Under the pieces are notes generated by a model, which was not told where the DNA came from, made no database searches, and saw nothing but the letters and a program-made list of their open reading frames with translations. From DASSKK01 sp035690495 (GTDB lineage Bacteria; Actinomycetota; Actinomycetes; Propionibacteriales; Nocardioidaceae): a DNA stretch of 27,554 nt. How positions within the stretch are numbered: the first letter of the stretch is position 1; every line of letters starts with the position of its first letter. Shown here piece by piece: positions 15,521-23,100 of the stretch. Location: contig DASSKK010000088.1 in the NCBI GenBank assembly GCA_035690495.1, positions 1 through 27,554 on the forward strand. The letters are read 5' to 3'. Position numbers and translations under genes: made by a program.

Positions 15521-15797
15521 CCAGGGAAGAGGCCGTCTCACGATGCGACACCTTGGGTCAGCACTGCGATCCGCTCCGCACGCGGCGGATGGGACCGAAC
15601 CAAGGCGTTCGAGCCAACAGAAGAACGTCGCCCGACGAGGCTGGAATTACCCCATCACGCTGGCAAGCGACGACCGTGCGGGTACCGTTCGCGCCCCCCG
15701 TCTCCCCAGCTTGTCACCCGCCAAAGTTCAAAAGGGAGAGTGCAAGCCTCGCGGACGAGCTGGACCTCGGGTCTGGCCGTGTGCTGATTGAGGGGTG
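15521..15797. other. Intergenic region between IclR and GntR genes
   Basis: I see no supported gene here. It contains the right-arm copy of the palindromic repeat at 15717-15746 and is expected to hold the promoter of the IclR-led operon. Confidence 0.4.
15717..15746 (+). repeat. Small palindromic intergenic repeat, right-arm copy
   Basis: Thirty bases beginning CCCGCCAA and ending AAAGGGAGAGTGCAAG match 1460-1489 at 27 of 30 positions. I do not see the left arm (GTGCACTTTC) nearby, so this copy looks partial. Confidence 0.5.
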
Positions 15798-16556
15798 CTA
15801 CGGACCGTTGTCGTGATCGAGCGGCTGGGCTGCGCCGGCCATCAGGGTGGACGACGCGGTGATGATGTGCTCGCGCAGCGTCGCGCTGAGGTTCTCGGGG
15901 TCGCCGGCCTGCAGGGCACACAGGAGCACCCGATGCTCCTCGGGAACGTACTGCAGGTCCGCGTGGCGCGGCGTCAGCACGTAGAGCTGACGCCGGATCC
16001 GCGGCAGCACGCTGTGCCAGAGCTGGATCGCATGGTAAGCGCCCGAGGCTTCCATCGCGAGCTCGTGGAAGCGCACGTCGGCCTCGTTGATGGTGGCCAC
16101 GTCTCCCCGGTCGGCGCCCTGCTGCATCACCAGGATCTGCCGCTCCAAGTCGCGAACCAGCTGTTCGCCAAGGTTCCGCGCCACTCGCCGCAGAGCATGG
16201 TCCTCGAGCAGCAGCCGCACCGGCAGCAGTACGCCGATGGCCTCATCGGTGGGCAGCTCGGTGACGAAGGCGCCCCGGTTCGGGTGGTGCCTGACCAGCC
16301 CCTCGCTGGCGAGCTGCCACAGCGCCTCCCGCACCGGGGCCGGGCTCACCCGGAAGGTGGCCGCCAGCTCGTCCTGCTTCAGCTGCTGTCCGGCGCCGAT
16401 CTCGCCGGAGACGATCGCCTCCCGCAGGGCCATCACGATCAGCTTGCGGCTCGAGGAGACCGCCGAGGCGGCATTGACCCGCGCCCACGACTTCACGGTG
16501 GCCTCGGGCAGCGAGGGCGCCGGGGTCGGGTCGTGGTTCTCCAGTGGAGTGGTCAC
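15798..16556 (-). CDS. GntR-family (FadR/FCD subgroup) transcriptional regulator
   Basis: A 252-residue repressor-type regulator. The winged helix (about 37-98) has ALREAIVSGEIGAGQQLKQD, then ELAATFRVSPAPVREALWQL and EGLVRHHPNRGAFV. The rest is the all-helical FCD ligand domain, with an Asp/His pair (ADVRFHELAM) and further His residues of the kind that bind a metal and a carboxylate effector. Start: GTG 16556 with GGAGGACGA before it. It is transcribed away from the importer/deacylase operon across a 134-bp AT-rich gap, the classic layout for a local regulator of the divergent operon. FCD regulators often sense sugar acids, hydroxy acids or amino-acid derivatives. Confidence 0.92.
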   Translation of the reverse strand: MTTPLENHDPTPAPSLPEATVKSWARVNAASAVSSSRKLIVMALREAIVSGEIGAGQQLKQDELAATFRVSPAPVREALWQLASEGLVRHHPNRGAFVTELPTDEAIGVLLPVRLLLEDHALRRVARNLGEQLVRDLERQILVMQQGADRGDVATINEADVRFHELAMEASGAYHAIQLWHSVLPRIRRQLYVLTPRHADLQYVPEEHRVLLCALQAGDPENLSATLREHIITASSTLMAGAAQPLDHDNGP

Positions 16557-16617
16557 TCGTCCTCCCGCATCTGTTCAGTTCGTAGCACAGCATGCCGTGA
16601 CCGGTCACGCCAGACTC

Positions 16618-16650
16618 TTGACAGATTATCGATTATAGATGATCGTATCA
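16618..16650. promoter_or_regulatory. Divergent promoter/operator region between GntR gene and importer operon
   Basis: This is the most AT-rich stretch in the area. On the plus strand TTGACA (16618-16623) is a perfect -35; a weak -10 follows around 16641-16648. On the minus strand TATAAT (complement of 16632-16637) is a perfect -10 for the GntR gene. The two promoters overlap. Related half-sites ATTATCGATTAT and ATGATCGTAT lie within it and could be the GntR operator, so one bound dimer could cover both promoters. The individual motifs are seen; the binding is inferred. Confidence 0.5.
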
Positions 16651-16690
16651 GCCGTGACGCAGGTTACATCGACCACCCAGAGGGGTTCGC

Positions 16691-17662
16691 ATGTTCGTAC
16701 GACGAGCTAAGACAGTCGCGACCGCCGTGGCGATCATCACCGCCGCGGCCTTCACCGCCAGCTGCACCAACAGTGCCCAAGGTCCCGACCACGGCAATGA
16801 CCCGGCTCCGGCGGCGGCCGCGGCGAAGGTGGACGCCTCGCCCGATGTGGCGTACCTGAAGAAGCTGGGCTGGGAGCCGATGGACAACTCGCTCACCAAC
16901 CTCGCCTGCACCGACGACTCCTACGCCAAGGCGGTCAACTCCGGGATCACCCTCGGGATCTACACCGCGGCCCCGTACGAGTACATCGACAACGACACCA
17001 AGAAGCCGGCCGGTCTCGACTGGGACATCAACATGGCGGTGCTGAAGTACCTCGGGATCACCAAGTACAAGACGGTGACCCTGCAGTGGGACGGGATGAT
17101 CCCCGCGCTCAACTCGGGACGGATCGACGTGATCACCGGCAACATCCACCAGACCGACGACCGGCTGAAGAACATGGCGTTCACCTCGCCGGCCTGGTGG
17201 TACGGCTCGTCGCTGATGGTGCCCAAGGGCAACCCGGGCAACATCACCACCTGGAAGGACCTCACCCGTGACGGCGTCAAGGTCGGCGTCGTCAACGGCT
17301 CCCAGTCCCAGGAGTACCTGCGCGGCATCGGCGCGGACATCGTGTCCTACCAGGACGCCAACTCGGAGTTCGCCAGCCTGGTGGCCGGCCGCGAGGACGT
17401 GATCGTCGACGACTCGCCCAAGGAGGCGGCCTACATCCAGGCAAACCCGGGCTCCGGGCTGACGATCCTGCACACGCCCGACGTGCCTCCCGCGACCTTG
17501 CTGGCCAACTACGCGCGGTACGGCGTACGCAAGAGCGACTGCACGCTGAACGCCGCCTACTCGCGGGCCCTCTCCGAGCTGAGAGGCCACGGCGTGGTCA
17601 CGAAGATCCTGAAGAAGTACGGATTGACGGAGAACATGTTCGAGCCGCAGTACAAGCCGTAA
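16691..17662 (+). CDS. Polar amino-acid-type ABC transporter substrate-binding lipoprotein
   Basis: A 323-residue extracytoplasmic binding protein of family 3 (polar amino acid/opine type). The signal peptide has RRAK, a hydrophobic core (VATAVAIITAAAFTAS) and a lipid-attachment cysteine C25 (TASC, a slightly non-standard lipobox). The mature domain has LGIYTAAPYEYIDNDTKKPA, then GLDWDINMAVLKYLG, GMIPALNSGRIDVITGNI, and FTSPAWWYGSSLMVPKGN, the ordinary family landmarks. Start: ATG 16691 with GAGGGG upstream. It leads the nine-gene operon and defines what enters; given the enzymes downstream, the ligand may be an acylated or hydroxylated acid, not a plain amino acid. Confidence 0.92.
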   Translation: MFVRRAKTVATAVAIITAAAFTASCTNSAQGPDHGNDPAPAAAAAKVDASPDVAYLKKLGWEPMDNSLTNLACTDDSYAKAVNSGITLGIYTAAPYEYIDNDTKKPAGLDWDINMAVLKYLGITKYKTVTLQWDGMIPALNSGRIDVITGNIHQTDDRLKNMAFTSPAWWYGSSLMVPKGNPGNITTWKDLTRDGVKVGVVNGSQSQEYLRGIGADIVSYQDANSEFASLVAGREDVIVDDSPKEAAYIQANPGSGLTILHTPDVPPATLLANYARYGVRKSDCTLNAAYSRALSELRGHGVVTKILKKYGLTENMFEPQYKP

Positions 17663-17674
17663 CGGACCCCGGCC

Positions 17675-17700
17675 GCCCGCGGGACGTAGCGCCCGCGGGC
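17675..17700 (+). terminator. Intercistronic GC hairpin after the binding-protein gene
   Basis: GCCCGCGGG (17675-17683) and CCCGCGGGC (17692-17700) are perfect 9-bp inverted repeats with an 8-base loop and no T tract. They lie between the binding-protein gene and the permease gene. Such hairpins often stabilise or partly terminate the message so that the binding protein is made in excess. Confidence 0.55.
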
Positions 17701-17758
17701 CGCCGGGACCTGAAGCGAGTCCACACCGCCTGCTCTCGAGAGAACAACGGGAACCGAA

Positions 17759-18475
17759 ATGTTCAATCCGGAAATGGCCCAGGACGCCCTGTCGACGCTG
17801 CTGCTCGGCCTGCTGATTACCGTGGAGCTCACGCTGCTGTGCGGCGCCAGCAGCCTGGTGTTCGGGATGTTCGTCGCGCTCGCGCGGATGTCGCACATCC
17901 GGCCGCTGCGGCTGGTGGTGAGCGGCTACGTGCAACTGGTCCGGGCGACGCCGCTGCTGATCCAGCTGATCTACATCTACTACGCGCTCCCGTTCGTCGG
18001 GATCCGGCTGAGCCCGTTCATGTCGGCCTACCTGGGGCTGACCCTCAACGTCAGCGCCTACCTCGCAGAGGTCTACCGCAGCGGCATCGAGGCCGTCCCG
18101 CGCGGCCAGCGCGACGCGGCGGCCGCGCTCGGGATGCGGCCGTCGGTGATCATGGCCCGGGTCGTGCTCCCGCAGGGCATCCGGATCGTGATCCCGGCGC
18201 TCGGCAATTACATGGTGTCGTTGTTCAAAGACACGTCGCTGGCGGCGGTGATCACGGTCCAGGAGATGCTGTTCGCTGGGCAGATCTACGCAGCACGCAC
18301 CTACGACTACTTCACCATCTACACCGTGGTGTTCGTGCTGTACTTCGCGGTCGGCTACCCCGCGATCCGGCTGGTCATGCTGCTGGAGAAGAAGGTCAAG
18401 CGCGGGTATGCCGACCGCAAGCGGCTGCTGATGACACCGACCGGCGACGTCGCCGCGATGGAGGTCCGGCCATGA
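17759..18475 (+). CDS. Amino-acid-type ABC transporter permease (HisM/GlnP-like)
   Basis: A 238-residue membrane protein with about five hydrophobic segments. It has the HEQRO-type signature VQLVRATPLLIQLIYIYYAL (58-77) and the EAA coupling loop IEAVPRGQRDAAAALGM, continuing to VVLPQGIRIVIPALGN (about 110-150). Only one permease gene is present, so the pore is probably a homodimer. It starts at ATG 17759 and overlaps the ATPase gene by ATGA. The C-terminal tail is basic (KKVKRGYADRKR). Confidence 0.92.
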   Translation: MFNPEMAQDALSTLLLGLLITVELTLLCGASSLVFGMFVALARMSHIRPLRLVVSGYVQLVRATPLLIQLIYIYYALPFVGIRLSPFMSAYLGLTLNVSAYLAEVYRSGIEAVPRGQRDAAAALGMRPSVIMARVVLPQGIRIVIPALGNYMVSLFKDTSLAAVITVQEMLFAGQIYAARTYDYFTIYTVVFVLYFAVGYPAIRLVMLLEKKVKRGYADRKRLLMTPTGDVAAMEVRP

Positions 18476-19257
18476 TCGAGGTCAGAGCACTCACCAAGAG
18501 CTTCGATGACAACACCGTCCTGACCGACGTGTCTCTGTCGATCGCCCACGGCGAGGTGGTCGGGGTGATCGGACCCTCGGGCAGCGGCAAGTCCACCCTG
18601 CTGCGGTGCATCAACCATCTCGAGCAGCCCGACAGCGGCGACATTGTGATCGACGGCGAGGTCGCCTACAAGGACGCGCGTGGCCGTTCGCTGTCGGCGG
18701 CGAAGATCGCCGAGACCCGCGGCTCGGTGGGGATGGTCTTCCAGCACTTCTACCTGTTCCCGCACATGACGGTGTTGCAGAACGTCTGCTCGGGCCCCCG
18801 CTTCGTGACCAAGACGGACCGGCGCGACTACGAGCAGAAGGCCGGCGAGCTGCTGGAGCGGGTCGGCCTCTCGGAGAAGGCGCACCAGTACCCCGAGCAG
18901 CTCTCCGGCGGGCAGCAGCAACGCGTCGCCATCGCCCGCGCACTGGCCATGGAGCCGCGGGCGATGCTGTTCGACGAACCCACGAGCGCGCTCGACCCCG
19001 AGCTGGTCGGCGACGTGCTGGCGGTGATGAGGACGCTGGCCGACGCCGGCATGACGATGGTGATCGTCACCCACGAGATGGGCTTCGTGCGACAGGTGGC
19101 CGACCGGGTGCTGTTCATGGACGAGGGCCGCATCGTGGAGGACGGCACCCCCGAGGCACTCTTCGACCGGCCGCAGCAAGAACGCACCCGGGCGTTCCTG
19201 TCCTCGATCCTCTCCCACACCGGCGAGGCCCCGCTCGAGCAGGGAGCGGGCAAGTGA
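18472..19257 (+). CDS. Amino-acid-type ABC transporter ATPase (GlnQ/HisP-like)
   Basis: A 261-residue ATPase. Walker A is GPSGSGKS (34-41), the Q-loop GMVFQHFYLFPHMTVLQNV, the signature LSGGQQQRVAIARALAMEP, Walker B MLFDEPTSALDPE and the H-loop VTHEMGFVRQVA. These are the standard forms of the polar amino-acid importer family. ATG 18472 overlaps the permease stop by ATGA, and its own stop overlaps the next start by GTGA, so translation is coupled through to the deacylase. Confidence 0.94.
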   Translation: MIEVRALTKSFDDNTVLTDVSLSIAHGEVVGVIGPSGSGKSTLLRCINHLEQPDSGDIVIDGEVAYKDARGRSLSAAKIAETRGSVGMVFQHFYLFPHMTVLQNVCSGPRFVTKTDRRDYEQKAGELLERVGLSEKAHQYPEQLSGGQQQRVAIARALAMEPRAMLFDEPTSALDPELVGDVLAVMRTLADAGMTMVIVTHEMGFVRQVADRVLFMDEGRIVEDGTPEALFDRPQQERTRAFLSSILSHTGEAPLEQGAGK

Positions 19258-20867
19258 GCGGCCCAGCAGGGGTGGACGTCGCGATCCGCAACGGCCTGCT
19301 GGTCGACGGCACCGGTGCGCCGGCACGCCGGGAGGACGTCGGGATCGCCGGCGACCGCGTCGTGCAGGTCGGCCGGGTGGACGCGGCGCCGACCGAGATC
19401 GACGCCGCCGGGCTGGTCGTCGCCCCGGGCTTCGTCGACCCGCACAGCCACAGCGACTGGACGCTGCACGCGAACCGCGACGCGATCAGCACGCTGCAGC
19501 AGGGCGTCACCACCGAGATCGTCGGCAACTGCGGCATCACCAACGCCCCGATCAGCGACGTGTCGCTCGAGGCGGCGTCGGCGCGGCTGGCGGCCTACGG
19601 CTACCCGGGCCCGGTCCGCTGGCGCTCCTTCGGCGACTATCTCGTCGACGTCGAGACCGGCGGGACGGGGCAGAACCTCGCGTTCTTCGTCGGCCACAGC
19701 ACGCTGCGCGAGGCCGCAGGGATCTCCGGCGGCACGGTCACCGAGGACGCCGCCACCCGGATGGAGGACCTGCTCCGCGACGCCATGGAGGCGGGGGCGC
19801 TCGGCATGTCGTCGGGGCTGGAATACAGCCTCGGCGCGTCGGCGGGAACTGGCGAGCTGCGACGACTGGCGAAGGTGGTCGGCGCGTACGGCGGCATGTA
19901 CGCCAGCCACGTCCGCAACCGCGACGCCGCGATCATGGAGTCGATCGAGGAGTTCGTCTCGATCCTCGAGGCCGGAGGCGGGATCGACGGGCAGATTTCG
20001 CACCTGAACGTGCGCCACGACACCAACGCGCCCCCGGACGGCTGGCGACGCGCGGTGGACCTGATGAGCACGGCGCGCGGCCGAGGGCTCGACGTACAGG
20101 CGGACACCACGCCGTTCCGGCAGGGCCTGGGGGTGATGACCGGCCTGCTTCCCGGCTGGCTGCTCGACGACGGACACCAGGCCGCCGCAGACCGGCTGGG
20201 CGACCCGCTGGTCCGGTCGCGGCTGCGCGGCGAGTGCGACCGCTACTGGCGGTTCGTGCACAAGGGCCAGTGGCAGCGGGTCCGGCTGCAGAACAGCCCG
20301 CAGTTCCCCGAGCTGAACGGCCTGACGTTCGTCGAGATCGCCCGCCACCGCCGACAGGACGAGTGGGACGCCTACTTCGACGTCCTCCAGGCCGCCGGCA
20401 GCGGGATGGGCAACCTCATCATGGTCGGCGACCTGTTCACCGAGGAGCACCTGGCCGAGATGGTCTCCCACCCGTTGTTCAGCCTTGGGGTCGACGCCTA
20501 CTCCAGCGTGGACAGCGGGCCGCTGAGCGAGATCACCACCAGCCCGCTGTCCTACAGCGGCCACGTCCACTACCTGACCCACCACGTCCGGGACCAGAAG
20601 ACCCTCACCCTCGAGGAGGCGGTCCGGAAGATGTCCGCGATGCCGGCGCGCCGGTTCGGTCTGACCGGCCGCGGGCTGGTCCGCGAAGGCTACTTCGCCG
20701 ACCTCGTCGTCTTCGACTTCGAGCAGCTGACCAGCGCCTCGACCTTCGAGCATCCCGCCGTCTACCCCGACGGCGTCCGCCTCGTCGTGGTCAACGGCGC
20801 AGTAGCAGTCGACGGCGGTCGGCGCACCGGCAGACGGGACGGACGCGTGCTGCGTCGCGGGTCGTGA
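19254..20867 (+). CDS. N-acyl-D-amino-acid deacylase family amidohydrolase
   Basis: A 537-residue metallo-amidohydrolase of the D-aminoacylase group, which removes the acyl group from N-acyl-D-amino acids. The metal-site residues line up with Alcaligenes D-aminoacylase: H64 and H66 (DPHSHSD, for H67/H69), C93 (GNCGI, for C96), H219 (ASHVRN, for H220) and H250 (ISHLNV, for H250). The final aspartate is D414, but its setting is LGVDAYSSVDSG, not the usual GSDG, so the substrate pocket probably differs. The length is somewhat above the ~480-500 of typical D-aminoacylases. Start: GTG 19254, overlapping the ATPase stop by GTGA. Close coupling to the importer suggests it acts first on the imported compound. 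Other members of the superfamily (N-acyl-D-glutamate deacylase, dihydroorotase-like) are possible. Confidence 0.88.
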   Translation: MSGPAGVDVAIRNGLLVDGTGAPARREDVGIAGDRVVQVGRVDAAPTEIDAAGLVVAPGFVDPHSHSDWTLHANRDAISTLQQGVTTEIVGNCGITNAPISDVSLEAASARLAAYGYPGPVRWRSFGDYLVDVETGGTGQNLAFFVGHSTLREAAGISGGTVTEDAATRMEDLLRDAMEAGALGMSSGLEYSLGASAGTGELRRLAKVVGAYGGMYASHVRNRDAAIMESIEEFVSILEAGGGIDGQISHLNVRHDTNAPPDGWRRAVDLMSTARGRGLDVQADTTPFRQGLGVMTGLLPGWLLDDGHQAAADRLGDPLVRSRLRGECDRYWRFVHKGQWQRVRLQNSPQFPELNGLTFVEIARHRRQDEWDAYFDVLQAAGSGMGNLIMVGDLFTEEHLAEMVSHPLFSLGVDAYSSVDSGPLSEITTSPLSYSGHVHYLTHHVRDQKTLTLEEAVRKMSAMPARRFGLTGRGLVREGYFADLVVFDFEQLTSASTFEHPAVYPDGVRLVVVNGAVAVDGGRRTGRRDGRVLRRGS

Positions 20868-20913
20868 ACCCGCCGCCCGCCCCGACCGTTTCGACGAGAG
20901 AGAGCTGACGAAC

Positions 20914-22050
20914 GTGAAGATCCGCGAGATCCGTGCAGCAGGCCTTCGTGGCGCGACCCCCGCCGGCGGGTGGAGCGAGGAGCTCGAGCCCGACGACATC
21001 GTGCACACCCTGGTCGCCGTCCACACCGACGAGGGCCTGGTCGGCGTCGGCAGCGTGTTCACCAGCGAGTCGCTAGTGCGTGCCGCGCTGGACGTGCTGC
21101 GTCCCCTCTACACCGGCGAGAACGCTCTCGAACCAGAGCGGGTCAGCGAGAAGCTGCACCGGGCCACGTTCTGGCTCGGCCGGGGCGGGACCATCACCCA
21201 CGCGGTCAGCGGGATCGACGTCGCACTGTGGGACATCCTCGGCCAGGCGACCGGCCAGCCGGTGGGCCGGCTGCTCGGCGGCCGGTGGCGCGACCGGGTC
21301 ACGCCGTACGCCTCGTTGCTGATGGACGAGCCGGCCGCGCTGGCCGAGACGCTGGCCCGGGTGGCCGAGCGGGGGTTCCGGGCGTTCAAGGTCGGCTGGG
21401 GACCGTTCGGCCGCGGCAGCCACGCCGCCGACGAGGCGATCATCCGCGCCGCCCGGGAGGCGGTCGGCCCCGACGCGGCACTGATGGTCGACGCCGGCGG
21501 CAGCGACGGCTCGTGGACCCACGACCTGAAGTGGGCCACCCGCACCGCACGGATGCTCGCCGACTACGACGTCGCCTGGTTCGAGGAGCCGCTACGTCCC
21601 GACGCACTGCAGGACTTCGTCGCGCTGCGCGCCGCCTCGCCGGTGCGGATCTCGGGAGGAGAGGTGTTCACCCGCCGGCAGAGCTTCACCCCGTGGATCG
21701 AGGCCGGCGCGTTCGACATCGTCCAGCCCGACGTGACCAAGGTCGGCGGGCTCAGCGAGCAGCGGCGGATCGGCTGGGCCGCCCAGGGCCACAACGTCCG
21801 GCTGATCCCGCACGGCTGGAACACCGCGCTCGGGCTGGCCGCCGACCTGCAGCTGGCCTCCGCGCTCCCCGAGACGAACCTCGTCGAGTACATCGAAGGA
21901 TCGCCGTACATCGACGACATCGTCGAGCAGCCGTGGGTGCTCGACGCCGACGGCATGCTCGCCATCCCCGAACTGCCCGGCCTCGGGGTCCCGCTGAACC
22001 CCGAGTCGGTGACGAAGTACACCGGCGGCGAGCGCCTGCTGGAGCCCTGA
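20914..22050 (+). CDS. Enolase-superfamily (mandelate racemase-type) sugar-acid dehydratase candidate 1
   Basis: A 378-residue enolase-superfamily protein with the MR/MLE N-terminal cap and barrel. Metal ligands are D193 (LMVDAGGSD), E224 or E225 (WFEEPL) and E250 (ISGGEVF). The general base/acid set is K159 (FKVGWG) and the D273-H300 dyad (QPDVTKVGG and IPHGWN), which places it in the mandelate-racemase-like, dehydratase-rich branch and not the OSBS/N-acylamino-acid racemase branch. The second Lys of the usual K-x-K motif is Gly161. These enzymes abstract a proton next to a carboxylate; most eliminate water from sugar acids to give 2-keto-3-deoxy acids. Start: GTG 20914. It is a paralogue of the gene at 23097-24278. 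Confidence 0.88.
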   Translation: MKIREIRAAGLRGATPAGGWSEELEPDDIVHTLVAVHTDEGLVGVGSVFTSESLVRAALDVLRPLYTGENALEPERVSEKLHRATFWLGRGGTITHAVSGIDVALWDILGQATGQPVGRLLGGRWRDRVTPYASLLMDEPAALAETLARVAERGFRAFKVGWGPFGRGSHAADEAIIRAAREAVGPDAALMVDAGGSDGSWTHDLKWATRTARMLADYDVAWFEEPLRPDALQDFVALRAASPVRISGGEVFTRRQSFTPWIEAGAFDIVQPDVTKVGGLSEQRRIGWAAQGHNVRLIPHGWNTALGLAADLQLASALPETNLVEYIEGSPYIDDIVEQPWVLDADGMLAIPELPGLGVPLNPESVTKYTGGERLLEP

Positions 22051-22053
22051 GCC

Positions 22054-23100
22054 ATGCGAGCACTCGTCTACGAGGGCCCCGAGGTGATGACGCTCCGGGA
22101 CCTGCCGACACCCGCGGTAGGCCCGGACGACGTCCTGGTCCGCGTCGCGTACGCCGGGATCTGCGGCTCCGAGCTGAGCGGCTTCCTCGGCACCAACAGC
22201 CTGCGGCGTCCCCCGCTCGTCTTCGGGCACGAGCTGTCCGGCTGGGTCGAGGCCGTCGGGGAGCGGGTGCGCGAGGACGGCAGCGTCCGTCCCGGCGACC
22301 AGGTGAGCGTCAACCCGCTGACCGGCTGCGGCCGCTGCGAGTACTGCGACACCGCCCGGCCGCACCTGTGCGGACGGCGCCGGCTGCTCGGAGCGCACCT
22401 GCCCGGCTGCAACGCGGACTACGTCTCGGTTCCCGCCTCCTCGGTGCTGCCGCTGCCCGGCTCGATGCCGCTGCAGCGGTCCGCCCTGGCCGAGCCGGCC
22501 GCCTGTGCAATGCACGCGGTCGAGCTGAGCGGTGCGGGGCCGACCATGTCGGCGTTGGTGGTGGGCGCCGGGCCGATCGGCCTGTTCATCCTGCAGGTGC
22601 TGGCCGAGCATGGTGTGGCACGACGCTATGTGGCCGACCTCAACCCCACCCGGCTGGCGAGAGCAGCGGCCACCGGTGCCATCCCGCTGGACAGCGACTG
22701 CGACGGCGACGGCGTACCCGCACAGCTCCGAGCTCAGACGGGGCGCGGCGTCGACCTGGCCTTCGACGCGGTCGGCGCTGAGCAGACCCGCACAGACTGC
22801 CTGGCCGCCACCGTCCCGGGCGGACGGATCGTGCTGGTGGGGCTCCACGCCGACGAGACCACGCTGCCGGTCAACACGGTGGTCCGGGGCGAGGTGTCGC
22901 TGACCGGCGCCTTCGCCTACACGCACGCGAACTTCCGCGACGCGCTCAGCTGGTTGGCCGAGGAGCGGATCGGGTTCGCCGACGGCGTGGTCGTCGCGCC
23001 GCTTGAGGACGGTCCGCAGTGGTACTCCCGCCTGGTCGCCGGCCACGGCGCCGCCAAGGTACTGCTGACCCCGGGCACGCCGGCGCGAGGTGGACCGTGA
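22054..23100 (+). CDS. Zinc-dependent alcohol (polyol/threonine-type) dehydrogenase
   Basis: A 348-residue medium-chain dehydrogenase. Catalytic zinc ligands are C37 (AGICGSE), H59-E60 (FGHEL) and probably E147 (LAEPAA). The structural zinc site has four cysteines, C92, C95, C98 and C106 (CGRCEYC, then LC). The NAD(P) Rossmann glycines are in VVGAGPIGLF (169-178). It resembles L-threonine/sorbitol/sugar dehydrogenases, oxidising a secondary alcohol. ATG 22054 follows the dehydratase stop by 3 bp, and its own stop overlaps the second dehydratase start by GTGA. Its place between the two dehydratase paralogues suggests it oxidises a hydroxyl before, between or after dehydration. Confidence 0.92.
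   Translation: MRALVYEGPEVMTLRDLPTPAVGPDDVLVRVAYAGICGSELSGFLGTNSLRRPPLVFGHELSGWVEAVGERVREDGSVRPGDQVSVNPLTGCGRCEYCDTARPHLCGRRRLLGAHLPGCNADYVSVPASSVLPLPGSMPLQRSALAEPAACAMHAVELSGAGPTMSALVVGAGPIGLFILQVLAEHGVARRYVADLNPTRLARAAATGAIPLDSDCDGDGVPAQLRAQTGRGVDLAFDAVGAEQTRTDCLAATVPGGRIVLVGLHADETTLPVNTVVRGEVSLTGAFAYTHANFRDALSWLAEERIGFADGVVVAPLEDGPQWYSRLVAGHGAAKVLLTPGTPARGGP

Noticed and set aside
18828..21062. 744-residue minus-strand open frame
   Set aside because: It is antisense to the ATPase, deacylase and dehydratase genes, and its composition shows no recognisable domain.
20970..22781. 603-residue plus-strand frame overlapping the first dehydratase
   Set aside because: Almost only Arg/Gly/Ala/Pro; an out-of-frame shadow.
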